Assembly: GCF_028287845.1 (NCBI RefSeq)
Contig: NZ_JAQBOW010000049.1
Coordinates: 1 to 38,140, forward strand
Reading direction: 5' to 3'
DNA length: 38,140 bases
DNA from: Mucilaginibacter sp.
Lineage (GTDB): Bacteria; Bacteroidota; Bacteroidia; Sphingobacteriales; Sphingobacteriaceae
Shown here: positions 25,075-33,188 of the stretch, piece after piece
How the letters are laid out: every line of letters starts with the position of its first letter
Position numbering within the stretch: the first letter of the stretch is position 1
The notes under the pieces: model-generated
What the model was told of the DNA's origin: nothing
Database searches by the model: none
The model's input: only the letters and a program-made list of their open reading frames with translations
Translations under genes and position numbers: made by a program

Positions 25075-26016
25075 ATGTCAGCTCACCCCCATTCTCACGA
25101 CCACGATCATTCTCATGGATTTGGTCACCATCACCATGAAGCCCCCAGGCTAGATCATTTAAATGTAGCTTTTATATGGGGTATAATTTTAAACTCGGCC
25201 TTTGTTGTAATTGAAGTAATTGCAGGCTTAATAACCGGCTCATTATCTTTATTAACCGATGCCGGGCATAACCTGAGTGATGTGGTAGGTTTAGCTTTGG
25301 CTTTGCTGGCATTTAAGCTAACCAAGGTTGGTTCAAACAGTAATTATACTTACGGTTATAAACGGTCTACCATATTGGTGTCGTTTTTTAACGCGGTTAT
25401 ATTGGTGGCCTCAATCGGTATCATTGTTTACGAGGCGGTTATCCGCTTTATGCACCCGCAGCCAATTGCCGGCGATACGGTAGCATGGGTATCTTTAATA
25501 GGTATAGGTATTAATGCGTTTACCGCATGGCTTTTTGTAAAAGATAAAGACACCGACCTGAACGTAAAAGGCGCTTATATGCACATGGCAATGGATGCAG
25601 TGGTATCATTAGGCGTGGTAATAACCGGAGTAATAATTTATTTTACCAAATGGTACTGGATAGATAGTGTAGTAAGTTTAATAATAGCCATTGTTATATT
25701 ACGCGGTACCTGGAGCCTGCTTAAAGACAGTTTAAGGTTAGAAATGGATGGCGTGCCTAAAGAAATGAACCTCACCAAAATCAAGAACGAATTGATGAAG
25801 GCTAAAGGTGTAGTTGATGTGCACCACATGCACGTATGGGCGCTAAGCACTACCGAAAACGCGCTAACCGCTCACCTGGTTATACTGCCCACCGATTTGC
25901 ATTTATTTGATGCCATTAAACAGGACCTAAGGCACCGCCTGCAACACCTCGACATAAACCACAGCACCTTTGAACCAGAGTTTGCCGAGGAAAAGTGTGA
26001 TGAGCCGGAGTGTTAA
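25075..26016 (+). CDS. CDF-family cation efflux protein (probable Zn2+ exporter)
   Basis: This 313-aa inner membrane antiporter of the cation diffusion facilitator family exports divalent metal. It starts with a His-rich segment (residues 3-24, alternating His/Asp/Ser then HHHH) that likely binds zinc. Six membrane helices follow. The metal site is HxxxD in both helices: LLTDAGHNLSD in helix 2 and HMAMDAVVSLG in helix 5, the pattern of Zn/Cd exporters of the CzcD type. The cytoplasmic C-terminal domain has VVDVHHMHVWALS. It ends with EEKCDEPEC, a possible extra metal-binding tail. An imperfect -7 box (TAACTTCG) ends 4 nt before the ATG. Confidence 0.92.
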   Translation: MSAHPHSHDHDHSHGFGHHHHEAPRLDHLNVAFIWGIILNSAFVVIEVIAGLITGSLSLLTDAGHNLSDVVGLALALLAFKLTKVGSNSNYTYGYKRSTILVSFFNAVILVASIGIIVYEAVIRFMHPQPIAGDTVAWVSLIGIGINAFTAWLFVKDKDTDLNVKGAYMHMAMDAVVSLGVVITGVIIYFTKWYWIDSVVSLIIAIVILRGTWSLLKDSLRLEMDGVPKEMNLTKIKNELMKAKGVVDVHHMHVWALSTTENALTAHLVILPTDLHLFDAIKQDLRHRLQHLDINHSTFEPEFAEEKCDEPEC

Positions 26017-26018
26017 AT

Positions 26019-26168
26019 AGATGTGCGAATATGCAGATATGCAAATGTGCAGATGAAAAAATTAATAAATAAACTGCAATAAAAAATGCCTTACTGTTTC
26101 AGTAAGGCATTTTTTATTTATAAGCGATAAGCATCTGCACATTCACGCATTTGCATATCTGCACATCT
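26019..26168. repeat. Large inverted repeat around a terminator
   Basis: The outer 37-nt arms (26019-26055 and 26132-26168) are made of iterated GCAnATnTGCA-like motifs. They match well at both ends (12 and 8 bp: CATCTGCACATT and GCACATCT) but are shifted between. The arms enclose an exact terminator hairpin. The element spans the whole gap between two convergent genes. Confidence 0.65.
26078..26118. terminator. Bidirectional rho-independent terminator
   Basis: Perfect 19-bp arms, AATAAAAAATGCCTTACTG and its complement, surround a TTT loop. Each strand has a run of six T residues at its 3' side, so it should stop both the CDF gene and the DUF5606 gene. Confidence 0.9.
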
Positions 26169-26170
26169 AC

Positions 26171-26701
26171 TTATCCTTTTTTTGATGGATTTTTTGGTGC
26201 GCTAACTTTTGGGGCTTGTGCTTTAGCAGCCGGGGCTTTCTTGGCTACCGGTTTTGGTTTTTCTACTGCTTTTATAGCTGCAGCAGGTTTTTCTGCGTCG
26301 GCTGCTTCAGGCGCTTTTGCTTCCTCGTTAAACAAAGGCATATCTTTTAATATGCTGTACCAGTTTAATACCTTCTTCATATCAGAAGCGTAAACTTTTT
26401 CTTCATCATGATCCGGCGCTATTTCTCTAAAGAATGTCCTTAACTTGGGGCCGTCGGCTTTAGCATCAGGTACAGACGCGGCAGTTTTCATGCGCTCAAA
26501 TACATCTGTAAGCTTAATGTCATCGTCATAACCAAAAATGGTTATCTCATCTAAAGCCGCTAATTTGGCGGTTGACAGGTTGGCTATTAATTTGGTTTTT
26601 TGCGCATCAAGGCTTTCTAATACAAAACCTGTTTTATTTTGTACCAATGCTTTCCACAAGCCCGGTTTGCCTGATACTGATACTATTCCGCTTAAATTCA
26701 T
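26171..26701 (-). CDS. DUF5606 family protein
   Basis: The 176-aa product has an N-terminal ~130-residue domain seen in Bacteroidota (MNLSGIVSVSGKPGLWKALV, then GFVLESLDAQKTKLIANLST and LDEITIFGYDDDIKLTDVFE). Its function is unknown. The C-terminal ~45 residues are low-complexity Ala/Lys/Pro, ending in a basic KNPSKKG tail that could contact nucleic acid. No signal peptide is present, so it is cytoplasmic. It follows the cyclophilin gene on the same strand, separated by an 80-bp gap holding a perfect hairpin that may attenuate read-through. Confidence 0.8.
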   Translation of the reverse strand: MNLSGIVSVSGKPGLWKALVQNKTGFVLESLDAQKTKLIANLSTAKLAALDEITIFGYDDDIKLTDVFERMKTAASVPDAKADGPKLRTFFREIAPDHDEEKVYASDMKKVLNWYSILKDMPLFNEEAKAPEAADAEKPAAAIKAVEKPKPVAKKAPAAKAQAPKVSAPKNPSKKG

Positions 26702-26729
26702 ATATGTTATAGTTGAATGGTGAGAGGAG

Positions 26730-26769
26730 AATAGTGAGTAGTTAGAAGTGATCTTAACTACTCACTATT
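26730..26769. repeat. Perfect 15-bp-arm hairpin between co-directional genes
   Basis: AATAGTGAGTAGTTA and its exact complement TAACTACTCACTATT flank a 10-nt loop, and a partial third copy (CACTACTCACTATT) follows. On the minus strand it lies between the cyclophilin stop and the DUF5606 start. No T-run follows, so it may act as an mRNA stabiliser or processing site more than as a terminator. Confidence 0.7.
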
Positions 26770-26781
26770 CACTACTCACTA

Positions 26782-27243
26782 TTAATCTTCGATTACTTCT
26801 ATTCCTAAAATTTTATCGCCCTGGCGTATCTCATCAACCAGGTCAACATTTTCAATAACTTTTCCAAAGCAGGTATGGTTACGGTCAAGGTGCGCAGTGT
26901 TGGTACGGCTGTGGCAAATAAAGAATTGTGATCCGCCAGTGTTACGGCCGGCATGTGCCATAGACAATACGCCACGGTCATGATACTGAAATTCACCTGT
27001 CAATTCGCAATCAATATTATAACCTGGTCCGCCGCTGCCTGCTTTGTAAGCAGTTGCAGGATCCTTAGAGAAAGGGCAACCGCCCTGTACCATAAAGTTA
27101 GGTATAACGCGGTGAAACGTTATTCCGTCATAAAATCCTTCTTTTGCTAATTTTTTAAAATTAGCCACTGCTTTAGGAGCATCAGTCTCGTAAAAATCTA
27201 CGGTCATGTTGCCTTTTTCAGTTTTTATAATTGCTTTACTCAT
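26782..27243 (-). CDS. Peptidyl-prolyl cis-trans isomerase, cyclophilin type
   Basis: The 153-aa single-domain cyclophilin catalyses proline isomerisation in proteins. Family residues are visible: FYDGITFHRVIPNFMVQGGC (FHRV.. with the active-site Arg), FFICHSRTNTAHLDRNHTCF and GRNTGGSQFFI. It has no signal peptide, so it is probably cytoplasmic, like PpiB. The start was set at ATG 27243 (MSKAIIKTEKGNMTVDFY); the frame extends 9 codons to a non-ATG codon, but the family begins here. A perfect -7 box TACCTTTG lies 24 nt upstream. Confidence 0.93.
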   Translation of the reverse strand: MSKAIIKTEKGNMTVDFYETDAPKAVANFKKLAKEGFYDGITFHRVIPNFMVQGGCPFSKDPATAYKAGSGGPGYNIDCELTGEFQYHDRGVLSMAHAGRNTGGSQFFICHSRTNTAHLDRNHTCFGKVIENVDLVDEIRQGDKILGIEVIED

Positions 27244-27267
27244 TCTCAATTTTTTTTTAATAGTTGG

Positions 27268-27275
27268 CAAAGGTA
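27268..27275 (-). promoter_or_regulatory. Candidate -7 box of the cyclophilin gene
   Basis: TACCTTTG on the minus strand is a perfect TAnnTTTG match, 24 nt before the ATG. No TTG is present at the -33 position. Confidence 0.4.
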
Positions 27276-27575
27276 ATGTTTTTGAGGTAAAAGGTGAAAG
27301 GTAAGTTATTAAAGATTAGAGGTTGGAGATTAGTTGATTGGGAATTAATACCAATCCTCTTTCCCGCTTGCCGAAGAGGTCAACAAGCGTAGCGATGTTA
27401 AGTGTACCATGGTATACCAAGGCGTATCAACGTGTACATGTACAGTACAGCAAAAATATTTAACGGGCATAGGTTTATTGCTGCATGTGCTTACTTTACT
27501 GGGGAACTAATTTTTTATATCGAATTTAATCACTAAACGCGTTAATTAGTAATAATACCTTAAACAATAATTCGT
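27276..27575. other. Gene-free divergent gap with a decayed repeat copy
   Basis: No gene is seen. At 27356-27400 a segment starting CCTCTTTCCCGCTTGCCGAA and ending AGCGTAGCGATGTT resembles the right part of the element at 24875-25004; CCTCTT and AAGAGG form a small hairpin inside it. Further on are short palindromes (ACCATGGT near 27407, GTACATGTAC near 27434) of unknown meaning. The rest is AT-rich leader DNA for the genes on both sides. Confidence 0.45.
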
Positions 27576-27583
27576 TAAATTTG
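27576..27583 (+). promoter_or_regulatory. Candidate -7 box 3 nt before the first amidotransferase-like paralogue
   Basis: TAAATTTG is a perfect TAnnTTTG match, followed by AAT and then the ATG. Use of this box would give a leaderless or nearly leaderless mRNA. No -33 TTG is evident. Confidence 0.45.
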
Positions 27584-27586
27584 AAT

Positions 27587-28852
27587 ATGATTCGCCGCTT
27601 AAAATACCTTTTACCCTTCGCTTTTTGCCTTTTAGCCTTAACAAGCAGGGCTGCATCTATATTGATGCCTATGGACGAGGCACAAAAAAATCATCTTAAA
27701 GCATACGGCATAGCATTTTGGGTATTGAAAAATGATGGCGAGGTAGACTGGCTGCTTAATTATCGCGGTGGAAGCTTCATGACCAGGTATGACAAGAAAC
27801 TGGAAGACGAGTGCAAGATACGAGGCGTTAGCTACGAGGTTTTAGCCGATGCGCAGGTAAGCGAGATCATTACCCAGGTAAACGACCCATCTGCCAATAT
27901 GGACCTGGTGAAGTTGGAGAAAGCACCCAAAATAGCGGTGTATTCGCCTAAAAATAAACTGCCCTGGGATGATGCTGTTACGCTGGTGTTAAAATATGCC
28001 GAGATTCCTTTCGACCTAGTTTATGATGAAGAGGTAATTCGCGGAGACTTGCCTAAATATGATTGGCTGCACCTGCACCACGAAGACTTTACCGGGCAGT
28101 ACAGTAAGTTTTATGCCGGCTTTAGTACTGCGTCATGGTATATAGATGATAAAAAAGCGCAGGAGGAAATGGCCGCTAAACTGGGCTTTAAAAAAGTATC
28201 GAAAATGAAGCTGGCCGTTGCCGAACATATACGGGACTTTACCGCTGGCGGTGGCTTTTTATTTGCCATGTGCTCTGGTACCGAAACGTTTGATGTTGCG
28301 CTGGCAGCCAGTAATACCGATATATGCGAAAGTATGTTTGATGGCGATGCCGCCGACCCTGATGCAGCAAATAAGCTGGATTATGGGTTAACCTTCGCTT
28401 TCCAGAATTTTAATTTGGATAATAACCCGTTCTCTCACCGGTTTAGTGATATTGATGTAACCCAAACGCGCCAGGTAGACAGAACGAATGATTTTTTTAC
28501 CCTGTTTGATTTTTCGGCTAAATGGGATGTGGTGCCCAGTATGCTCACCCAAAATCATGATAAAGTGATAAAAGGTTTTATGGGTCTTACCACCGCTTTT
28601 AATAAAAATAGGTTAAAGCCGGGTGTAACCATAATGGGCGAAATGAAAACCGCTAACGAGGCGCGTTATATACACGGCGAATACGGCAAAGGGCAATGGA
28701 CATTTTATGGCGGCCATGATCCGGAGGATTACCAGCACAACGTTAGCGATCCGCCCACTGATTTGAATTTACACCCTAATTCGCCCGGTTATAGGTTGAT
28801 ATTAAATAATGTGCTGTTCCCGGCTGCGAAGAAGAAGAAACAGAAAACTTGA
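27587..28852 (+). CDS. Secreted amidotransferase-like protein, family often annotated 'asparagine synthetase B' (copy 1)
   Basis: The 421-aa product has a signal peptide ending SRAAS (about residue 23) and lacks both the N-terminal Cys amidotransferase and the ATP-pyrophosphatase of true AsnB, so the common database name is doubtful. Visible features are LKAYGIAFWVLKNDGEVDWL (37-56), WLHLHHEDFTGQY (160-172) and GGGFLFAMCSG (221-231). The last resembles the nucleophile elbow of class-I-amidotransferase-like folds with Cys229 as candidate nucleophile. Near the C-terminus EYGKGQWTFYGGHDPED resembles the conserved His segment of that fold. The C-terminus is basic (KKKKQKT). The next gene is a close paralogue. 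The ATG was preferred to a TTG two codons earlier. Confidence 0.75.
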   Translation: MIRRLKYLLPFAFCLLALTSRAASILMPMDEAQKNHLKAYGIAFWVLKNDGEVDWLLNYRGGSFMTRYDKKLEDECKIRGVSYEVLADAQVSEIITQVNDPSANMDLVKLEKAPKIAVYSPKNKLPWDDAVTLVLKYAEIPFDLVYDEEVIRGDLPKYDWLHLHHEDFTGQYSKFYAGFSTASWYIDDKKAQEEMAAKLGFKKVSKMKLAVAEHIRDFTAGGGFLFAMCSGTETFDVALAASNTDICESMFDGDAADPDAANKLDYGLTFAFQNFNLDNNPFSHRFSDIDVTQTRQVDRTNDFFTLFDFSAKWDVVPSMLTQNHDKVIKGFMGLTTAFNKNRLKPGVTIMGEMKTANEARYIHGEYGKGQWTFYGGHDPEDYQHNVSDPPTDLNLHPNSPGYRLILNNVLFPAAKKKKQKT

Positions 28853-28922
28853 TTGGTGATTAGAGATTTTTGGTAAGCAAGTTAGTTTGATAATATAGAA
28901 AAAGCAAAGGCCAGTGCGATTT

Positions 28923-28951
28923 CCCTCCCAACGGGAGGGTGTAGGGAGGGG
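28923..28951. repeat. CCCTCCC/GGGAGGG hairpin between paralogues
   Basis: CCCTCCC and GGGAGGG pair around an AAC loop, and a second GGGAGGGG follows 4 nt later and could compete for the same left arm. It lies in the 152-bp gap between the two paralogues. No T-run follows, so termination is uncertain. Confidence 0.5.
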
Positions 28952-29004
28952 TTTACACGTTATATAGCTTTTGCAACTGTTATAACTGTTATATAGGTTA
29001 TTTT

Positions 29005-30270
29005 ATGATGAAATATCTAAAACACCTTTTAGCTTTCACCTTTTTGCTTTCAGCTTTTAGCTCTAAAGCCGCATCCATATTGATACCTATGGATGATGTT
29101 CAAAAAGATCATTTAAAATCATACGGCATTGCTTTTTGGGTTTTAAAGAACGGCGACGAAGTAGACTGGCTGCTTAACTACCGCGGCGGCAGTTTCATGA
29201 CACTGTATAATAAAAAAACCGAGGACGAGTGCAAAATACGCGGCGTTACTTACGAAGTACTGGCTGATGCCAAAGTAAGCGAGATCACTGCACAAATAAA
29301 CGATCCATCCGTAAATATGGACCTGGTGAAGTTGCAAAAGGCACCCCGCGTGGCTGTTTATTCGCCTAAAATAGGTGTATTGCCATCAGATGACGCGGTG
29401 ATACTGGTATTAAAATATGCCGAGATCCCTTTTGATATAATTTATGATGCAGAAGTATTAAAAGACGAATTACCAAAATACGATTGGCTGCATCTGCATC
29501 ATGAAGATTTTACCGGGCAATACAGCAAAACCGGTCGTGGCCGAAACTCTTCCCGGTTTATAGAAGATAAGCAAATACAAGAAGCTACCGCACGACAGTT
29601 TGGCTATAAAAAAGTATCAAAAATGAAGCTGGCGGTTGCACAGCGCATCCGTGATTTTACTGCCGGCGGCGGATTTTTATTTGCCATGTGCAGCGGCGCG
29701 GATAGTTTTGATATAGCCCTCGCTGCAGCCAATACAGATATTGTTGACGAAACGTATGACGGCGACCCACCCGATCCGCGCGCGCAATCAAAGCTGGACT
29801 TTAGCCAAACCTTCGCGTTCCAGAATTTTACGGTGGTTACCGGTAATGGGCGCGGATTCAGCAATATTGATACCGGGCCCTTACACCGCAGTATTGGCAT
29901 GGAGAACGATTTTTTTACCTTATTTGATTTTTCGGCCAAGTGGGACGTGGTGCCCAGCATGCTTACGCAGGATCATGACCGGGTAATAAAAGGCTTTATG
30001 GGCCTGGCAACTGCTTTTAATAAAAATATGTTAAAACCCGGCGTAACCATAATGGGCGAAATGAAGACCATGAACGAGGCCCGCTACATACACGGCGAAT
30101 ATGGCAAAGGCCAATGGACGTTCTACGGCGGGCATGACCCGGAAGACTACCAACACGGCTTTAATGAACCGCCAACCGATTTAAACTTGCACCCCAATTC
30201 GCCAGGCTACAGGCTGATATTGAATAATGTGCTTTTCCCCGCGGCGAAGAAGAAAAAATTAAAAACGTAA
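29005..30270 (+). CDS. Secreted amidotransferase-like protein, 'asparagine synthetase B' family (copy 2)
   Basis: This is a tandem paralogue of the preceding gene, with equal length (421 aa) and near-identical N- and C-terminal thirds. It has a signal peptide (MMKYLKHLLAFTFLLSAFSS, then KAAS) and the same candidate catalytic stretches: WLHLHHEDFTGQY, GGGFLFAMCSG (Cys230) and YGKGQWTFYGGHDPEDYQH. The copies differ mainly in two windows, about residues 175-200 and 245-310, which may be substrate-facing loops. The leader contains the direct repeat ACTGTTATA twice in a row just before the ATG. Function is unknown, and the AsnB label should not be taken as enzymatic. It ends one base from the convergent porin gene. 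Confidence 0.75.
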   Translation: MMKYLKHLLAFTFLLSAFSSKAASILIPMDDVQKDHLKSYGIAFWVLKNGDEVDWLLNYRGGSFMTLYNKKTEDECKIRGVTYEVLADAKVSEITAQINDPSVNMDLVKLQKAPRVAVYSPKIGVLPSDDAVILVLKYAEIPFDIIYDAEVLKDELPKYDWLHLHHEDFTGQYSKTGRGRNSSRFIEDKQIQEATARQFGYKKVSKMKLAVAQRIRDFTAGGGFLFAMCSGADSFDIALAAANTDIVDETYDGDPPDPRAQSKLDFSQTFAFQNFTVVTGNGRGFSNIDTGPLHRSIGMENDFFTLFDFSAKWDVVPSMLTQDHDRVIKGFMGLATAFNKNMLKPGVTIMGEMKTMNEARYIHGEYGKGQWTFYGGHDPEDYQHGFNEPPTDLNLHPNSPGYRLILNNVLFPAAKKKKLKT

Positions 30271-30271
30271 C

Positions 30272-32374
30272 TTACTCGAAAAACATCCAACTTACTCCAA
30301 ATTTAAGTATTCGATCTTGTTGCGGGTAGCGGTTAACAGTATAATAGCCTTTACTAAATATGCCCTGGTTGGCGTAATCATAACCCACAAAAATATTGGT
30401 TTTTTGCAGGGTAGCCTTCAAAAAAATGTTTGCCACCGGGTAGGATGAGAATGTAATATCAGGGCCATTATAAAACTGTCCCAACCCAACAGCGTAGGAT
30501 GGCGCGGTATAGGCCGTGTTATAGCGCACATCTGTACCTACCGACAGGTGCAGCACACTAAACAAAAACATGTTATAATATAGGCTGGTGTAAGTATATA
30601 CTTCGGGTACGCGCAGGGTAGATTGATAGTCGGTTTTTTCGTATACTATAAAGTTGTCAAAGTGCAGGTCGCGCCATGAAAGGTTTTTACCCAGGCTCAC
30701 TTTTAATAAGTTAATAGGGTTTGACAATTGTACCGGATGTGCATCAATACCACCGGGTTGCGCGGTATAGTAAAGGTAGTCGGTAATTAAAAAGTATTCG
30801 GCCTTCAGATCAAGCTGCAGCGGGTTATTAATATAATTGAATGATAAGCTGGTGGTTTTTTGATTATGAAAGCTGTTATGAAATATATAGTGGTTAGATA
30901 TCCAGTCGGTAGCCACTAATGGCGGCGAACTGCTTTGTACATAACCATCCAATATAATTTTACCTGTTTTATTATTACCCGCTATCAATGCTTTGGCATC
31001 ATAAATAAAATCGCCAAAATTACGCCCGGCAACTATTTGGTCCACGTTAAACTCAAGGTTTATCCTGTCGCTAAAGCGGTAACTTAGCTTGCCTTTAACG
31101 GTAATGTTCTGGAAGGTTGCATCTTGCTTTTTGTCTGGCATTCTTACCTTGTTGCTGTTTACATCCAGCGTGGTATCGGTTACGTACTGGGTATAATGAT
31201 ACAGGTCGTGCGTAAGCCCAAGGTCGAGTTTTAACTCGTTCTTTACAAACTTTTGTGATTTGCCCCGTAAATAAAAGCTATACCCAAAATCATTTTGTAT
31301 ATGTGTTAAATTAAGTGAATCTCTTGACCGGTTAGCGCTGTAATAATAATCAGGAAAAACATTATAGGTATCAATATCATTCTGCAAAAACTCATACTTG
31401 GTAACATTATAATTAAGGGTATAGGTTACCCTTTGCGTAGGCAATATATTTGCTCCACCTTTTTTTACAGTAGTATCTATGCGCCCTATGTAGTAAAACT
31501 GTTTAATGTAAAAACCGCCGGTTTTCCAGTTCTCATAGGTATTGGGTAATCGTACAGGTTCGGTACTTTTATCAAACGAACCCTTTGCACTGGTAAAAAC
31601 CGAGTCATTTAATATAGAACCTGTTTCGGGCGATTTAAGGTTGTTAAACACCATGTTTACCAATAAGTTATAGCGTTTGTTTTTTGACTCGTACCAGCTA
31701 AACACGGCGGCATTTAAATCGCTAACATTTTGCCCCAGTACTTGATTACTGGCATAAAATCCCCGCGAACCAATAAAGTTTAAGTTAAAGCCAACATTCC
31801 AGTTAGGCTTTATATTTTGGGTATGCAATATTTTAAAGTATTGCTCTGTTCTACCGGCCGAAAACATGGTTAGCAAGGTATAAGGCACACGGGCATTGTA
31901 ATATTGTATATCCTGCGGAGTTAACAGATAGGGATCAAGTGCGTGCATGCCCACATCAAAGCCTATAGTTTTTGACGGCTCAAACAATAAGCTTCTTGTA
32001 GCCAGACCCATAGTACCACCCAAACTTATTTTGGGCGACCGCGGTTGAAAAAGCGGGCTGTAGTTTTCAAAATTGGTTAAAGTTGTATCAATTGGAAATA
32101 GCTGTGTGCTATCTTTCAGTAAATTTTCATTGGTTATTCTAATAAACTTCGAGGTAAAAACTATCGAGTCGCGGCTGCGTTGTTCACGCTTGCGTAAGGT
32201 ATCTATTTGCTGCTCGGCAGTAAGCGGCGCCATGTTTGTTCCCTTTAACGCAGCAGTATCCCCAACAAATCCATTAGGACGCCTCTGGTTGTTGGGATTA
32301 TATTGTTGTGCAAAAGCTGCCTGCGCTGTAATACAGATCAGTAAAAGCAGTATATATTTTAATTTATCAGGCAT
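30272..32374 (-). CDS. Putative porin (Porin_10-like outer membrane beta-barrel)
   Basis: The 700-aa product has a signal peptide (cut near AAFAQ, residue 23). A polar linker (about 24-110, rich in Asn, Arg, Thr) precedes a long alternating beta-strand region typical of the Bacteroidota putative porin family; GGTMGLATRSLLFEPSKTIG and TLLTMFSAGRTEQYFKILHT are recognisable. The chain ends in an aromatic strand, FGVSWMFFE, as expected for a barrel recognised by BamA. Substrate is unknown. Its ATG overlaps the stop of the purine nucleoside phosphorylase gene by 8 bp, so it is the third gene of an lpxK-led chain. It lies tail to tail with the paralogue gene with a 1-bp gap. Confidence 0.85.
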   Translation of the reverse strand: MPDKLKYILLLLICITAQAAFAQQYNPNNQRRPNGFVGDTAALKGTNMAPLTAEQQIDTLRKREQRSRDSIVFTSKFIRITNENLLKDSTQLFPIDTTLTNFENYSPLFQPRSPKISLGGTMGLATRSLLFEPSKTIGFDVGMHALDPYLLTPQDIQYYNARVPYTLLTMFSAGRTEQYFKILHTQNIKPNWNVGFNLNFIGSRGFYASNQVLGQNVSDLNAAVFSWYESKNKRYNLLVNMVFNNLKSPETGSILNDSVFTSAKGSFDKSTEPVRLPNTYENWKTGGFYIKQFYYIGRIDTTVKKGGANILPTQRVTYTLNYNVTKYEFLQNDIDTYNVFPDYYYSANRSRDSLNLTHIQNDFGYSFYLRGKSQKFVKNELKLDLGLTHDLYHYTQYVTDTTLDVNSNKVRMPDKKQDATFQNITVKGKLSYRFSDRINLEFNVDQIVAGRNFGDFIYDAKALIAGNNKTGKIILDGYVQSSSPPLVATDWISNHYIFHNSFHNQKTTSLSFNYINNPLQLDLKAEYFLITDYLYYTAQPGGIDAHPVQLSNPINLLKVSLGKNLSWRDLHFDNFIVYEKTDYQSTLRVPEVYTYTSLYYNMFLFSVLHLSVGTDVRYNTAYTAPSYAVGLGQFYNGPDITFSSYPVANIFLKATLQKTNIFVGYDYANQGIFSKGYYTVNRYPQQDRILKFGVSWMFFE

Positions 32375-33188
32375 TTAAACCGGCAATCAATTCTTTAAGT
32401 ATTAATGTCATTTTTGGTTCGGCCGCGCGGGCCACCTCAATAATTTCTTCCAGCGAAACCGGTTTTAGCGTTTCCGGGAAACCCTCGTCGGTTAACACAG
32501 ATATAGCAAATACCGGCAGACCCATGTGGTTGGCTACAATAACTTCGGGCACGGTACTCATACCAACGGCATCGCCGCCAATAATGCGTAAATATTTGTA
32601 TTCGGCTTTAGTCTCCAAATTAGGGCCGGTTACCGCAACATATACACCTTTATGGCAAAGAATACTGTTTTTTGAAGCGATAGCCAACGCTTTATCAATC
32701 AGAACTTGTTTATAAGGTTCGCTCATGTCCGGGAAACGAGGGCCCAGGTTTGATTCATTTCTGCCTACCAGCGGATTATCAGGCTGCAGGCTTATATGGT
32801 CCTCGATAACCATCAGATCGCCTTTTTTAAAGGCAGGATTTAAGGCCCCGCTGGCGTTTGATACGAACAAGGTTTTTATCCCCAGCATTTTCATTACCCT
32901 AACGGGGAAAGTGATTTGCTGCATGTTATAGCCTTCGTAATAATGCAGGCGGCCCTGCATGGCTACTACCTTTACACCGCCCAGCATACCAAATATTAAT
33001 TTACCCGAGTGAAACTCTAAAGTAGAAATAGGAAAATCAGGTATGTTGCTATACATTAGCTGTTTTTCTATTTTTATCTCGCTTACCAGTCCCCCTAAGC
33101 CTGTTCCTAAAATTATACCCACCTCGGGTTCAAAATTGCCAATGCGGCTTTTAATGTATTGGGTGGTGCTCTCTATATTTTCTAACAT
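32367..33188 (-). CDS. Purine nucleoside phosphorylase (trimeric type)
   Basis: This enzyme splits purine nucleosides with phosphate into base plus ribose-1-phosphate for salvage. The 273-aa product has the trimeric PNP signatures GIILGTGLGGL (24-34), EFHSGKLIFG, MQGRLHYYEGY, GPNLETKAEYKYL and GGDAVGMSTVPEVIVAN. The ATG at 33188 was chosen since family members begin about here and an upstream in-frame codon is TTG; this still overlaps lpxK by 38 bp. Its stop overlaps the porin start by 8 bp. The three genes are therefore a tightly packed transcription unit. Confidence 0.93.
   Translation of the reverse strand: MLENIESTTQYIKSRIGNFEPEVGIILGTGLGGLVSEIKIEKQLMYSNIPDFPISTLEFHSGKLIFGMLGGVKVVAMQGRLHYYEGYNMQQITFPVRVMKMLGIKTLFVSNASGALNPAFKKGDLMVIEDHISLQPDNPLVGRNESNLGPRFPDMSEPYKQVLIDKALAIASKNSILCHKGVYVAVTGPNLETKAEYKYLRIIGGDAVGMSTVPEVIVANHMGLPVFAISVLTDEGFPETLKPVSLEEIIEVARAAEPKMTLILKELIAGLNA

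Noticed and set aside
25075..25150. His-rich leader as a low-complexity artefact
   Set aside because: His-rich N-termini are usual in CDF zinc exporters, and the frame continues into a complete transporter.
27587..30270. Calling the two paralogues true asparagine synthetases (asnB)
   Set aside because: No N-terminal Cys2 amidotransferase and no SGGxDSS ATP-pyrophosphatase motif is present, and both proteins carry signal peptides.
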